Positions 25,901 to 33,939 are shown, counted from the first letter of the stretch. The stretch: 64,000 bases of DNA from Cryobacterium tepidiphilum (GCF_003716325.1 NZ_RDSR01000011.1:31043-95042), one strand, 5' to 3'. Numbers and translations: made by a program. Notes: generated by a model not told the origin, from the letters alone.

Positions 25901-26048
25901 GGCTGGCCGTCTTCTCCAGGAGCGGCAGCATCTCGCCGGCGGCCGGCGCACCCAGCTCGTGGGCCTCGGCAAGGCGCTCGCGCACCACGCCCAGGTCGGC
26001 GAACCCGACCCGGGCGAGATGGGTGAGGGTCAGCTGATCTCGCACCAT
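22974..26048 (-). CDS. glnE: Bifunctional glutamine synthetase adenylyltransferase/deadenylase
   Basis: 1,024 residues. GlnE transfers AMP from ATP to the regulatory Tyr of glutamine synthetase and removes it by phosphorolysis. Two nucleotidyltransferase domains are visible. One has YVSDVDVIFVAEG near residue 230 (adenylyl-removing) and one has GLGSDADVMYVFRNG near 755 (adenylylating), each with the metal-binding Asp-x-Asp. Helical GlnD-UR-type linkers carry repeated LGPGGLRDVEFTVQLLQL and LGRGSLSDVEWFVQLLQL. It follows glnA2 by 10 nt in the same orientation, while its expected target GlnA1 is 20 kb away because of the accessory DNA between them. Confidence 0.97.
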   Translation of the reverse strand: MVRDQLTLTHLARVGFADLGVVRERLAEAHELGAPAAGEMLPLLEKTASPDAALTSLLSLLRQWPVETQALLGHPGGALRLLRVLGASTGLAEFFQRRPAELAVLAEPVDALPDADSLTADLLDAVGARDGFAALVGEEAWVALRVRYRRRLAQVAAFDLEQADPIAGVDQIASSLADLASSALEAALAVARSMCSGQKGAFGVFPVADVRGTRLAVIGMGKAGARELNYVSDVDVIFVAEGTGDDTGETGADASGVSNGRAVDIGTRLAMLMMRGINQPAAEPELWEVDPNLRPEGKDGALVRTLESHLAYYERWAKSWEFQALLKARPLAGDRELGDRYVDAVAPKVWSSASRANFVESVQRMRERVTENIPPHEVGVQLKLGPGGLRDVEFTVQLLQLVHGQADESVRQRGTLPALDALADGGYIGRAEAADFARDYRILRLMEHRLQLEKLRRTHLVPRDEDELRVLARGTQLAPTAAELLRLWTALKLRVRGLHERLFYRPLLSAVAALPTEELNLTSAQAEARLAAIGFQNTTNALSHIRALTAGVSRRASIQRHLLPVMLQWFSEGADPDYGLLAFRRLSDALGSTHWFLRMLRDSSGAASRLTRVLSGSRFIGELLEKVPEAVAWLEDPKDLRPRSRAGLADEARAVVARHESADTVAGILRTFRRREVLRLAFSAILGELTIEELGRGLSDIANVYIAAVLAAIRGVALESTDSPGHAQPAPDGIEFAVIGMGRFGGEELGLGSDADVMYVFRNGSLEGEAAHSRAQAVVRELNRLTDDPALPLDLDIGLRPEGKNGVTVRSLDSYAAYYRRWSLTWEAQALLRARGVAGDAALLRDFEALADAVRYPAAISEHDIREVKRIKARVENERLPQGADRTRHLKLGRGSLSDVEWFVQLLQLQHAAELPQLRTTSTLTALAEATKAGLVGEADAATLRAAWIFASRVRSAITLWTNKTSDVLPVDRLQLEGIARVLAFPPGSANRLDEEYLALTRRARVVFENRFYGPPERPTASAG

Positions 26049-26058
26049 GCGCGGACCG

Positions 26059-27396
26059 CTACAGCATCTCCAGGTTCTTGTGCAGCTCGAAGGGGGTGAC
26101 CTGCGAGCGGTACTCCGACCATTCCTGACGCTTGTTCAGCAGCACGAAGTTGAACACCTGCTCGCCGAGGGTCTCGGCGACGAGCTCCGAGCGTTCCATC
26201 TGCTCGATCGCCTGGTCGAGGCTGGCCGGCAGCGGGTTGAACCCCAGCGCGCGCCGCTCGGCGTCGCTGAGCGCCCAGACGTTGTCCTCGGCCTCGGGCG
26301 GCAGCTCATCGCCGTCTTCGATGCCCTTGAGGCCGGCCGCGAGCATCAACGAGTAGGCGAGGTAGGGGTTCGCGGCGGAGTCGATGGACCGGTATTCGAC
26401 GCGGGAGCTCTGGCCCTTGTTGGGCTTGTAGAGCGGCACGCGCACCAGCGCCGAGCGGTTGTTGTGGCCCCAGCAGACGAAGCTCGGCGCCTCGCCGCCG
26501 CCCCAGAGCCGTTTGTAGGAGTTCACGAACTGGTTCGTGACGGCCGTGATCTCGGGCGCGTGCTTGAGGAGACCGGCGATGAATTGACGGCCGATCTTCG
26601 ACAGCTGATACTGCGCGCCCGCCTCGTAGAACGCGTTGGTGTCGCCCTCGAACAACGACATGTGCGTGTGCATGCCCGACCCGGGATGCTGCGACATGGG
26701 CTTCGGCATGAAGGTCGCGTAGACGCCCTGCTCGATGGCGACCTCCTTCACCACCGTGCGGAACGTCATGATGTTGTCGGCCGTCGTGAGGGCGTCGGCG
26801 TAGCGCAGGTCGATCTCGTTCTGGCCGGGGCCGGCCTCGTGGTGGCTGAACTCCACCGAGATGCCGAGGTCTTCGAGCATGCGCACCGACCGGCGCCGGA
26901 AGTCGTGGGCGGTGCCGCCGGGGACGTTGTCGAAGTAGCCGGCCGAGTCCACGGGGACCGGGCCCTCGAGGCCGATCTTGGAGGACTTGAGCAGGTAGAA
27001 CTCGATCTCCGGGTGCGTGTAGAAGGTGAAGCCGCGGTCGGCCGCCTTCTCCAGGGTGCGCTTCAGCACATTGCGGGGGTCGGCGACGGCGGGCTGGCCG
27101 TCGGGCGTCGTGATGTCGCAGAACATGCGCGCCGTGGGGTCCACCTCGCCGCGCCACGGCAGGATCTGGAAGGTCGTGGGGTCGGGGTGCGCGAGCACGT
27201 CGGCCTCGAACGACCGGGTGAGGCCCTCGATCGCGGAGCCGTCGAGTCCCAGGCCCTCCATGAAGGCGCCTTCCACCTCCGCGGGGGCGATGGCGACGGA
27301 TTTGAGGGTTCCGACGACATCCGTGAACCAGAGTCGGATGAACTTGATCCCCCGCTCCTCGATGGTGCGAAGAACGAAGTCACGCTGCTTGTCCAT
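26059..27396 (-). CDS. glnA2: Type I glutamine synthetase GlnA2 (adenylylation site lost)
   Basis: A 445-residue GSI-alpha type protein. The fold markers are present: GLDGSAIEGLTRSFEAD, EFSHHEAGPGQNEID, MPKPMSQHPGSGMHTHMSLF and NRSALVRVPLYKP. The loop that carries the regulatory Tyr in GlnA1 reads EDNVWALSD here, with Trp374 in its place, so GlnE should not adenylylate it. In mycobacteria and Streptomyces the GlnA2-type homologue is non-essential and may act on other amines; that activity is not shown by sequence here. It is transcribed ahead of glnE. Confidence 0.95.
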   Translation of the reverse strand: MDKQRDFVLRTIEERGIKFIRLWFTDVVGTLKSVAIAPAEVEGAFMEGLGLDGSAIEGLTRSFEADVLAHPDPTTFQILPWRGEVDPTARMFCDITTPDGQPAVADPRNVLKRTLEKAADRGFTFYTHPEIEFYLLKSSKIGLEGPVPVDSAGYFDNVPGGTAHDFRRRSVRMLEDLGISVEFSHHEAGPGQNEIDLRYADALTTADNIMTFRTVVKEVAIEQGVYATFMPKPMSQHPGSGMHTHMSLFEGDTNAFYEAGAQYQLSKIGRQFIAGLLKHAPEITAVTNQFVNSYKRLWGGGEAPSFVCWGHNNRSALVRVPLYKPNKGQSSRVEYRSIDSAANPYLAYSLMLAAGLKGIEDGDELPPEAEDNVWALSDAERRALGFNPLPASLDQAIEQMERSELVAETLGEQVFNFVLLNKRQEWSEYRSQVTPFELHKNLEML

Positions 27397-27483
27397 GACG
27401 CCCTTTCCTGATCATGCCTAGGCTACCGGGTGCCCTGCGGTTTGGTCCGGGAACGGCCCGGTCACCCGGCGTGGCGGCCTCAC

Positions 27484-27489
27484 TAGACT
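27484..27489 (+). promoter_or_regulatory. -10 box for leaderless panB transcript
   Basis: TAGACT, then 6 nt (TGGGGC), then the ATG at 27496. Confidence 0.5.
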
Positions 27490-27495
27490 TGGGGC

Positions 27496-28341
27496 ATGCC
27501 AGAGCACGAGGAACAGCACCCGTACGCGCCGGCCGTCACCGGGCCCAAGCGGGTACGCATCCGCCACTTCCTGAACGCGAAGCGCGAGGGCGTGCCGATC
27601 ACGGGCCTCACCAGCTACGACATGCTCACCGCGCAGATCTTCGACGAGGCGGGCATGGACTTCCTGCTCGTCGGGGACTCCGCCGGCAACAACGTCTTCG
27701 GCTACGACACGACGCTCCCGGTGACCGTCGACGACCTGATCCCGCTGACCCGTGCCGTCGCCGGCGCCGTCAAACGCGCCCTCGTCATCGCCGACATGCC
27801 CTTCGGGTCGTACGAGGGCGGCGCGGAGGAGGCCCTGCACACCGCGGTGCGCTTCATGAAGGAGGCGCGGGCACACGCGGTGAAGCTCGAAGGCGGGGAA
27901 CGCAGCCGTCAGCAGATCCGTCGCATCGTCTCCGCCGGCATCCCGGTGATGGGCCATGTCGGGTTCACGCCGCAGAGCGAGCACGGCCTGGGCGGACACA
28001 TCATCCAGGGGCGCGGTGACGCAGCGGAGACGCTGATCAAGGACGCACTCGCGGTGCAGGACGCCGGGGCGTTCGCCATCGTGCTGGAGATGGTGCCGGC
28101 GACGGTCGCCGCCGAGGTCACCAAGCGGCTGGAGATTCCGACCATCGGCGTCGGCGCGGGCCCGCACGTCGACGGCCAGCTGCTGGTGTGGACCGATTTC
28201 GCGGGCATGGGCGCCGGCCGGGTGCCGAAGTTCGTGCGGCAGTACGCCGACGTGCGCGGCATTCTGACGGATGCCGTCCGCCGGTACAAGGACGACGTCG
28301 CGTCGGGCGCCTACCCGGCCCCCGAGCACAGCTACGAGTAG
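27496..28341 (+). CDS. panB: 3-methyl-2-oxobutanoate hydroxymethyltransferase
   Basis: 281 residues. PanB makes ketopantoate from alpha-ketoisovalerate and methylene-tetrahydrofolate, the first committed step of pantothenate and CoA synthesis. Family blocks: LTSYDMLTAQIFDEAGMDFL, LVGDSAGNNVFGYDTTLPV (metal and substrate residues), DMPFGSYEGG, VKLEGGERS, and MGHVGFTPQSEH. Length is normal for actinobacteria. The ATG at 27496 has no Shine-Dalgarno but a -10 box 6 nt upstream. It is divergent from glnA2. Confidence 0.96.
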   Translation: MPEHEEQHPYAPAVTGPKRVRIRHFLNAKREGVPITGLTSYDMLTAQIFDEAGMDFLLVGDSAGNNVFGYDTTLPVTVDDLIPLTRAVAGAVKRALVIADMPFGSYEGGAEEALHTAVRFMKEARAHAVKLEGGERSRQQIRRIVSAGIPVMGHVGFTPQSEHGLGGHIIQGRGDAAETLIKDALAVQDAGAFAIVLEMVPATVAAEVTKRLEIPTIGVGAGPHVDGQLLVWTDFAGMGAGRVPKFVRQYADVRGILTDAVRRYKDDVASGAYPAPEHSYE

Positions 28342-28344
28342 CGC

Positions 28345-28533
28345 CTAACGGTTCTCTTCGGCGTCCTCAGCCGCCCAACGGGCGCTGTTGGCGCGCAGCT
28401 TCTCCAGTGCGTGGGCCGCCTCGTCACGCGTCGCGAAGGGACCGGCGCGGTCGATGGACGGCGACTTCAGGCCCTGCTCGACCTCGCCGGTGCGCATGTT
28501 GTACCAGAACTGGTGTTCACTATCCTCGGCCAT
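28345..28533 (-). CDS. Small SPOR-like domain protein
   Basis: 62 residues from ATG at 28533: [20 protein letters not shown], then [20 protein letters not shown]. This pattern (aromatic strand, then a helix with EAAHALEKL) is what annotation pipelines call SPOR-domain proteins in actinobacteria. It lacks a membrane anchor. The role is unknown. It converges with panB (3 nt apart). Its start is only 12 nt from the divergent map start; a TAGGAT box 7 nt upstream suggests a leaderless mRNA. Confidence 0.7.
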   Translation of the reverse strand: MAEDSEHQFWYNMRTGEVEQGLKSPSIDRAGPFATRDEAAHALEKLRANSARWAAEDAEENR

Positions 28534-28546
28534 AAGCTTGATCCTA
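28533..28546. promoter_or_regulatory. Interlocked divergent -10 boxes of map and SPOR gene
   Basis: On the plus strand TAAGCT (28533-28538), 7 nt, then map ATG (28546). On the minus strand TAGGAT (28546-28541), 7 nt, then the SPOR-gene ATG (28533). Each -10 box overlaps the first base of the opposite start codon, and neither gene has a Shine-Dalgarno. Confidence 0.5.
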
Positions 28547-29412
28547 TGCCTTTCGATTCTTCGGGACACCTGGTTCCCGGCACCCTCACGGCGTCACGTC
28601 CGGTTCCTCCGCGCATCCCGCGCCCGGAGTACGTCGGAAAGGCGGGACCCGCCCCGTACACCGGGAACAACGTGTACTCCGCCGAGACGATCGAGCTGAT
28701 CCGGAACGCCGGCCGCATCGCGGCGCAGGCCATCCAGGCGGTCGGGGAGGCCATCCGCCCCGGCGTCACGACCGACGAGCTCGACGCGGTGGGCCACCAG
28801 TTCTTGCTCGACCACGACGCGTACCCGTCGACCCTCGGCTACCGCGGCTACCCGAAGTCGCTCTGCAGCTCGATCAACGAGGTCATCTGCCACGGTATCC
28901 CCGACAACACGGTGCTGCGCGACGGGGACATCATCAACATCGACATCACGGCCTTCACGCACGGCGTGCACGGCGACAGCAACGTCACCTTCCTGGTCGG
29001 GAACGTCGCCGACGACGCCCGGCTCCTCGTCGAACGCACGAAGGAGGCGCTGGGCCGCGGCATCAAGGCGGTGGCCCCCGGCCGGCAGGTGAACGTGATC
29101 GGGCGCGCCATCGAGTCGTACGCGAAGCGGTTCGGCTACGGCGTGGTGCGCGACTTCACCGGCCACGGCGTCGGGGAGGCCTTCCACTCCGGCCTCATCA
29201 TCCCGCATTACGACTCCGCGCCCCGCTACGACGACGTGATGGAGGTGGGCATGGTCTTCACGATCGAGCCGATGCTGACCCTCGGCACCGCCGCGTGGGA
29301 CATGTGGGCCGACGACTGGACCGTGACCACCCGCGACAAGAGCCTCACCGCGCAGTTCGAGCACACCCTCGTCGTCACCGAACGCGGCGCCGACATCCTG
29401 ACGCTGCCCTGA
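28546..29412 (+). CDS. map: Type I methionine aminopeptidase
   Basis: 288 residues from ATG at 28546. Removes the initiator Met from nascent proteins using two metal ions. Metal ligands are visible in order: Asp in [20 protein letters not shown] (two Asp), His in [10 protein letters not shown], Glu in [10 protein letters not shown] and Glu in AQFEHTLVV. The N-terminal extension [11 protein letters not shown] and the PEYVGK block match the longer actinobacterial MetAP1c form with its SH3-binding-like PxxP. The open frame extends upstream to 28411 but that part is antisense to the SPOR gene. Confidence 0.95.
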   Translation: MPFDSSGHLVPGTLTASRPVPPRIPRPEYVGKAGPAPYTGNNVYSAETIELIRNAGRIAAQAIQAVGEAIRPGVTTDELDAVGHQFLLDHDAYPSTLGYRGYPKSLCSSINEVICHGIPDNTVLRDGDIINIDITAFTHGVHGDSNVTFLVGNVADDARLLVERTKEALGRGIKAVAPGRQVNVIGRAIESYAKRFGYGVVRDFTGHGVGEAFHSGLIIPHYDSAPRYDDVMEVGMVFTIEPMLTLGTAAWDMWADDWTVTTRDKSLTAQFEHTLVVTERGADILTLP

Positions 29413-29431
29413 CGCATCCGCCGGCGGGCAG

Positions 29432-29437
29432 TAGGTT
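29432..29437 (+). promoter_or_regulatory. -10 box for leaderless ppgK transcript
   Basis: TAGGTT, 7 nt, then the ATG at 29445. Confidence 0.4.
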
Positions 29438-29444
29438 GGTCGGT

Positions 29445-30194
29445 ATGAGTGCTGCGACGGCCATCGGAATCGACATCGGCGGTACGGGGATCAAGGGGGC
29501 GACGGTCGACCTGTCGACCGGGGAACTCACCTCGGATCGCATTAAGCTCCCCACCCCCAAGGGCGGCCGGCCCGACGACATCGTGGAGACGACGAAGGAG
29601 CTGCTCGCCCTGCTGTCGCCAGACGCTGGGGCCTCGGTCGGCGTCTGCTTCCCCGCGGTCGTGCGGCACGGTCGCACCATGTCGGCGGCGAACGTCTCAG
29701 AGGACTGGATCGGCTTCGAGGCGGAGGCCCTGTTCGAGACGGCGCTCGGCCGCGACATCCACTTCGTCAACGATGCGGATGCCGCGGGGTACGCCGAGGC
29801 GCAATTCGGTGCCGCGCGCGATGTGGCCGGGGTGGTCATCCTGACCACCCTCGGAACCGGCATCGGCTCCGCCGTGCTGAACGACGGCATCCTGGTGCCC
29901 AACACCGAGCTCGGCCACCTCGAGATCGGCGGCCACGACTACGAGACCCGCGCCGCGTACTCCGTGAAGGAGCGTGAGGACCTCAGCTGGGAGAAGTGGG
30001 CGCACCGGCTGCAGAAGTACTACCGCACCCTCGAGAAGCTCTTCTCCCCCGACCTGTTCATCGTCGGCGGCGGCGTGTCGAAGCACCACGACGACTTCCT
30101 GCCGCTGCTCGACCTGTCGACGCCCATCGTCCCGGCCGTGCACCGCAACAACGCGGGCATCCTCGGCGCAGCGGCCCTCGCCACCCTCCGGTAG
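29445..30194 (+). CDS. ppgK: Polyphosphate glucokinase
   Basis: 249 residues, a ROK-fold kinase that phosphorylates glucose with polyphosphate or ATP. The phosphate-1 motif is IGIDIGGTGIKGATVDLSTG, the catalytic region FVNDADAAGYAEAQFG, and the adenosine/phosphate-2 stretch TTLGTGIGSAVLNDGILV. NTELGHLEIGGHDYE carries the conserved Glu and His. The charged LSWEKWAHRLQKYYRTLEKL segment is typical of PpgK rather than of ATP-only glucokinases. The ATG at 29445 is chosen because the fold starts there; the upstream open frame lies inside map in another frame. Confidence 0.94.
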   Translation: MSAATAIGIDIGGTGIKGATVDLSTGELTSDRIKLPTPKGGRPDDIVETTKELLALLSPDAGASVGVCFPAVVRHGRTMSAANVSEDWIGFEAEALFETALGRDIHFVNDADAAGYAEAQFGAARDVAGVVILTTLGTGIGSAVLNDGILVPNTELGHLEIGGHDYETRAAYSVKEREDLSWEKWAHRLQKYYRTLEKLFSPDLFIVGGGVSKHHDDFLPLLDLSTPIVPAVHRNNAGILGAAALATLR

Positions 30195-30206
30195 CCCCTT
30201 CTCGCA

Positions 30207-30269
30207 GCGCGAGTGCTCACTTTTTGCGGGAATAGCTCGGTCATTCCCACAAAAAGTGAGCATTCGCGC
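30207..30269. repeat. Long extragenic palindrome between ppgK and rnpB
   Basis: Two 27-nt arms (30207-30233 and 30243-30269) with two mismatches flank a 9-nt loop. Each arm includes TGCTCACTTTTTG followed by the complement of ATTCCC. The hairpin lies between the convergent ends of ppgK and rnpB and could terminate both. Its length and near-perfection also suggest a dispersed palindromic repeat family. Confidence 0.7.
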
Positions 30270-30286
30270 ACCGGGACCAAGAGAGG

Positions 30287-30694
30287 GAAGGGAATGGGCC
30301 GGCTGGTACGCCGGGTTCTGTCCGGGTGCCGTGCGAGGCACGGACACCGTGGGCGGCCATCTATCTCGGGACTACGTTGCCGCAGCCCTCCAGCGGTCTA
30401 CCCGGGAACTGGGCGAGCAGCCTTGTCGTTCCCTGTCTGACCTTGCTCCGGACGAGGTTTACCGAGCCGACCAGGTCACCCTGGCCTCTGGTGGTCTCTT
30501 ACACCACCGTTTCACCCTTACCCCCTGCCTGGCCCGAAGGCCGGCAGGCGGCGGTCTACTTTCTGTGGCACTGTCTCGCGGGTTGCCCCGGGTGGGTGTT
30601 ACCCACCGTCCTGCTCTATGGAGCCCGGACGTTCCTCGGCATCCGCTGTTCTCGCGAACAACGGATGACGCGACCGCCTTGCCGACCCATTCCG
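30287..30694 (-). ncRNA. rnpB: RNase P RNA, type A
   Basis: The catalytic RNA that trims the 5' leader of pre-tRNAs. On the minus strand the highly conserved region GTCCGGGCTCCATAGAGCAG (P4/CR-I side) is followed by GGTGGGTAACACCCACCCGG, then ACAGTGCCACAGAAAGTAGA. The 3' side has the matching GGTAAACCTCGTC. The ends pair (GAATGGGTCGGCA at the 5' end with the GGCCGGCCCATTCC region). A TAGGCT box lies at 30701-30706, 7 nt before the likely 5' end. Boundaries are accurate to perhaps 10 nt. Confidence 0.96.
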
Positions 30695-30779
30695 AGCCCC
30701 AGCCTACAGGCCCATCGCGGGCGGCTCCCCACCGCAGCGGATGTGCGTCATGTGTCGCCGCCGTGGCAGGACAACGTAT

Positions 30780-30817
30780 CGGCGGATCGCTACCGCTCCG
30801 GCGATAGCGAACCGCCG
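30780..30817 (-). terminator. Hairpin after zinc-ribbon gene
   Basis: An inverted repeat with 13-nt arms (CGGCGGATCGCTA and its complement, one mismatch). It lies 64 nt past the stop at 30881 on the minus strand. It separates the zinc-ribbon operon from rnpB; there is no clear T-run. Confidence 0.5.
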
Positions 30818-30880
30818 CTCGGGGCGCGGTTCGCCGAAACGTGGTCAGACACGGGGCGTGGACCGCAGACCACGACGGGC

Positions 30881-31618
30881 CTAGATCCCGGACTCCTCCG
30901 TGCGCACGAGAATGGCGCCGCAGTCGGGGCAGAATACGACCTCGTCCTCGGGCGCCTGGCGTACCTCGGCTAGGTCGCTTCCGGTGAGCGTCATCGTGCA
31001 TGCCCCACAGGTGCGGGCACGCAGCAGCGCAGCGCCGGTGCCGTGACCGGCCGCGCGGCGTTTCTCGTAAAGGGCGCCGAGGGCTTCGGGCAGGGCGGAT
31101 GCGACGGCGTCGCGGTCACGCGCCAGGTCGCCGCGCTGCCGGGCCAGGTCGGCCAGCTGCTCGTCGCGCTTCTGCTCGAGAACGCCCACGCGACTGAGCA
31201 GCTCGTCGCGCTCGGCCTCGGCCTCCGCGACCGACGCCTCCTGCTCTTCGAGCCGTTCCATGACCACCAGCTCGATCTCCTCGAGGTCACCCCGGCGCTT
31301 CCGCAGCGCCTCGAGCTCCTGCTCCAGCGCCTGGATGTCCTTCACCGACGACGAAGCCTGCGCCCGGTCGCTGTCGCGCACGATGCGCTTCTCGACCACC
31401 TCGACGTCCGACTCGATGCGGCCGAGCTCGGTGCGCACGTCGTCGAGGGCGCCGCTGCGGCTGGCGAGCGTCTTGCGCGCGGCGTCGGCCTCGGTGGTGA
31501 GGGCGGCGATCTCGGCGTGCTGCGCGAGCGTCGCCGCCTGGTGCTGCACCTGCTGCAGCTTGGTGTCGATGGCCTGGAGCCGGAGAAGCTCCTTCTGCTC
31601 TGCGGGGGATGCCTTCAC
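30881..31618 (-). CDS. Coiled-coil protein with C4 zinc ribbon
   Basis: About 245 residues from GTG at 31618 (preceded by AGGAC); the open frame reaches 31672. The first 170 residues are a long heptad-rich coiled coil (LLRLQAIDTKLQQVQHQAAT, then LEALRKRRGDLEEIELVVME). The C-terminus carries a C4 zinc ribbon: CGACTM and CPDCGAI. This is the CT398-like/zinc-ribbon family that sits next to Nif3-like genes in many bacteria. It may bind nucleic acid or act in secretion; function unproven. It lies 69 nt after the Nif3-like gene and is probably co-transcribed with it. Confidence 0.85.
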   Translation of the reverse strand: MKASPAEQKELLRLQAIDTKLQQVQHQAATLAQHAEIAALTTEADAARKTLASRSGALDDVRTELGRIESDVEVVEKRIVRDSDRAQASSSVKDIQALEQELEALRKRRGDLEEIELVVMERLEEQEASVAEAEAERDELLSRVGVLEQKRDEQLADLARQRGDLARDRDAVASALPEALGALYEKRRAAGHGTGAALLRARTCGACTMTLTGSDLAEVRQAPEDEVVFCPDCGAILVRTEESGI

Positions 31619-31687
31619 GTTGTCCTGACTTTCACGATGTTGAGTTCGGAGTGGGAACGCATGGTCCCCCACTATTGCATGCCGTCG

Positions 31688-32506
31688 CTACTGCACGACG
31701 ACGAAGTCCCACGGGTCGGTGCGCAGTTCGCTCACCGTCACCCGCACCCCGGGGAGCGCCTGGCGCAGCTGCCCAGCCGCCGTCTCCAGCCACAACCATT
31801 CGCTGGCCCAGTGCGACACGTCCATGAGCGCGGGGCCGCCGCCCACCCGGGCCTGTTCGCGCGCCTCCGAGGCGGGATGGTGCCGCAGATCGGAGGTAAT
31901 GTACACGTCGGCGCCCAGCACAGCGGGGTTCGACAACAGCGAGTCGCCCGCGCCGCCGCAGAGCGCCACGGTGTTCACCGGCGCCGCATAGTCGCCGGCG
32001 ACGCGCACACCGGATGCCGTGGCCGGCAGCAGGTCGGCCACCGTCCGCGCCAGCCGGCCCACGGTCGTCGCCTCGGGCAACCGGCCCACGCGGCCGATCC
32101 CGGTCGCGGGGTCGGCGCCCGGGGTGAGCGGGCGGGCGTCGACGAGGCCGAGCCGGGTGGCGAGGATGTCGGACACCCCGTCGGTCACGACGTCGGCGTT
32201 GGTGTGCGCGGCCAGCAGCGCGCAGTCGGCGCGGATGAGGCGGGCCAGCAGGGCGCCCTTGTAGCGGTCCTCGGCGACGGATGTGACACCGCGAAGCAGC
32301 AGCGGGTGGTGCACCAGGAGCAGGTCCGCGTGGTCGTCCACGGCCTCCTCGACCGTGTCGAAGACGGCGTCCACGGCCAGCCGGATGGAGCCGACCTCCC
32401 GCGACGGAACGCCCGTGACGAGTCCCGGCGCGTCCCACGGCTCCGCCCCGGCCAGCGGCCACAGGTCGTGGACCACGCGGGTGACGTCGGCGAGCGAGTA
32501 GGGCAC
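31688..32506 (-). CDS. Nif3-like dinuclear metal centre protein
   Basis: 272 residues. Family signatures are WDAPGLVTGV at the start, HADLLLVHHPLLL with the metal-binding His pair, LLAAHTNADVV, and ITSDLRHHPASEA with DVSHWASEW near the C-terminus. These form the toroidal hexamer with a two-metal site. The biochemical role is unsettled; GTP cyclohydrolase-like activity has been proposed for relatives. GTG at 32506 is preceded by a TAGGCT box 6 nt upstream and no Shine-Dalgarno, so it is probably leaderless and heads the operon with the zinc-ribbon gene. Confidence 0.9.
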   Translation of the reverse strand: MPYSLADVTRVVHDLWPLAGAEPWDAPGLVTGVPSREVGSIRLAVDAVFDTVEEAVDDHADLLLVHHPLLLRGVTSVAEDRYKGALLARLIRADCALLAAHTNADVVTDGVSDILATRLGLVDARPLTPGADPATGIGRVGRLPEATTVGRLARTVADLLPATASGVRVAGDYAAPVNTVALCGGAGDSLLSNPAVLGADVYITSDLRHHPASEAREQARVGGGPALMDVSHWASEWLWLETAAGQLRQALPGVRVTVSELRTDPWDFVVVQ

Positions 32507-32512
32507 GCTGCC

Positions 32513-32518
32513 AGCCTA
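32513..32518 (-). promoter_or_regulatory. -10 box for leaderless Nif3-like transcript
   Basis: TAGGCT on the minus strand, 6 nt, then GTG at 32506. Confidence 0.5.
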
Positions 32519-32541
32519 CCGGCGGCGCGCCCGCGCTCCGC

Positions 32542-33933
32542 TCAGCGCTCGCCGGCCCGGGCGCGTGCAACGAGCCGTTCGACGGCCCCGACCGGGATCG
32601 GCAGCCACGCCGGCCGGTTGCGCGCCTCGTACACGGCCTCGTAGAGCGCCTTGTCGAGTTCGAACGCGTCGAGGAGTTCCCGGTAGCCGCGCACATCCGT
32701 TGTGGAGGTGTCGGCGTAGCCGTCGAGGAAGGCTCCCCTGGCCGCGAGCGCCCAGCCCGTCGCCGCGTCGGTGTTGCCCTGGCTCCCGGCGACGTAGTCG
32801 AAACTGCGGAGCATGCCGGCGATGTCGCGGGTGGCGAAGTCCGGTTCGGACCGCTCATCCATCGGACGCAGCGGTTCGCCCTCGAAGTCGAGGGCCACCC
32901 AGCGTCCGTCGCGGCCGACCAGCACCTGGCCGAGGTGGTAGTCCCCGTGGATCCGCTGCAGTCGCGGCCACGTCAGCGTCGCCGCACGCTCGTACACGTC
33001 CTCGATGATGTCCCGTTGGCCGGCCAGCGCCGGCACCTCCGCGACGGCGGTCGCGAGGCGCCGCCGCCAGCTCGCGATGGTCTCGGCGATATCGCCGGCG
33101 GTCGGCGGCCGCGAGGGCATGACCCGGGCGAGGGTGGCGTGGATCTCGGCGGTGGCACCGCCGAGGGCGAACGCCGCACCGGAGAAGTCCTCCCCGGCCG
33201 CGGCGAGGCGCAACGCCAGCTCCCAGCCGTCCTCCATGTTCGACAGGAACTCCTGCGCGAAGGCCAGGTGGCCCTCCGCTCGGCCATCCGGCCGGCCGGG
33301 GTCGTCCCACTCCCCCACGATGCTGCCGATCGATCGCGGCACGTGCGTCGACCCGGCTTCGGCCAGCGCCGATTGCAGGATCACGTCGGGGTTCTCGCCG
33401 TGGTGCACCGCACGGAACAGTTTGCACACAACGCGCGCCGGTTCCCGGTCGGCGGGCGCATCGCTCCGGGCGACCTCGTACACGATGGATGTGTTGGACT
33501 GCTCGCCGGAATGCACCTTCGAGCTGCGGATCACCAACCCGGTGTCGCCCAGCAGGCTCACGCCGCGCACCTCCATGCCGTGGCCGCCGGCCTCCTGCCC
33601 CCGCATGAGCAGGTGCAGGAGCGCCCGCGCGAACGCGGGATCGTGGGGTCCGTCATACAGGTAGACGCTACGGCCCCCCTGGTCGAGCTCCCCGATGAAG
33701 GCCGGGCCGGCGGATGCGAGCGGCTCCGGTCGCTCGGTGACTGGGACCTGGTAGAGCGTGGGCGGGCTGGCCGCCTCGTCCAGGAGCAGGTGCACGTGCA
33801 CGGGCACCTCGCAGCCGGGCACCGTCCAGTCGCCGACCGCCCGCAGCACCGGCTGCCGGCCCTTGCCCGCGTACCACCGCTGCCCCGGCATCCAGTCGCG
33901 TAGAAGGCTGAGAATCGCTGTCGATGTCGGCAT
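32542..33933 (-). CDS. Maltokinase-like phosphotransferase
   Basis: 463 residues from ATG at 33933. The N-terminal cap (LRDWMPGQRWYAGKGRQPVL) is the signature of maltokinases and the Mak N-terminal domain. The kinase part is APH-like, with the Brenner motif HGDYHLGQVLVGRDGRW and the metal-binding DFEGEPLRPMDER. Maltokinase converts maltose to maltose-1-phosphate, feeding GlgE-dependent alpha-glucan synthesis; no treS or glgE is in the window. The related glucosamine kinase is an alternative. The ATG has a TATCCT box 6 nt upstream and no Shine-Dalgarno. Confidence 0.85.
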   Translation of the reverse strand: MPTSTAILSLLRDWMPGQRWYAGKGRQPVLRAVGDWTVPGCEVPVHVHLLLDEAASPPTLYQVPVTERPEPLASAGPAFIGELDQGGRSVYLYDGPHDPAFARALLHLLMRGQEAGGHGMEVRGVSLLGDTGLVIRSSKVHSGEQSNTSIVYEVARSDAPADREPARVVCKLFRAVHHGENPDVILQSALAEAGSTHVPRSIGSIVGEWDDPGRPDGRAEGHLAFAQEFLSNMEDGWELALRLAAAGEDFSGAAFALGGATAEIHATLARVMPSRPPTAGDIAETIASWRRRLATAVAEVPALAGQRDIIEDVYERAATLTWPRLQRIHGDYHLGQVLVGRDGRWVALDFEGEPLRPMDERSEPDFATRDIAGMLRSFDYVAGSQGNTDAATGWALAARGAFLDGYADTSTTDVRGYRELLDAFELDKALYEAVYEARNRPAWLPIPVGAVERLVARARAGER

Positions 33934-33939
33934 GCTCGC

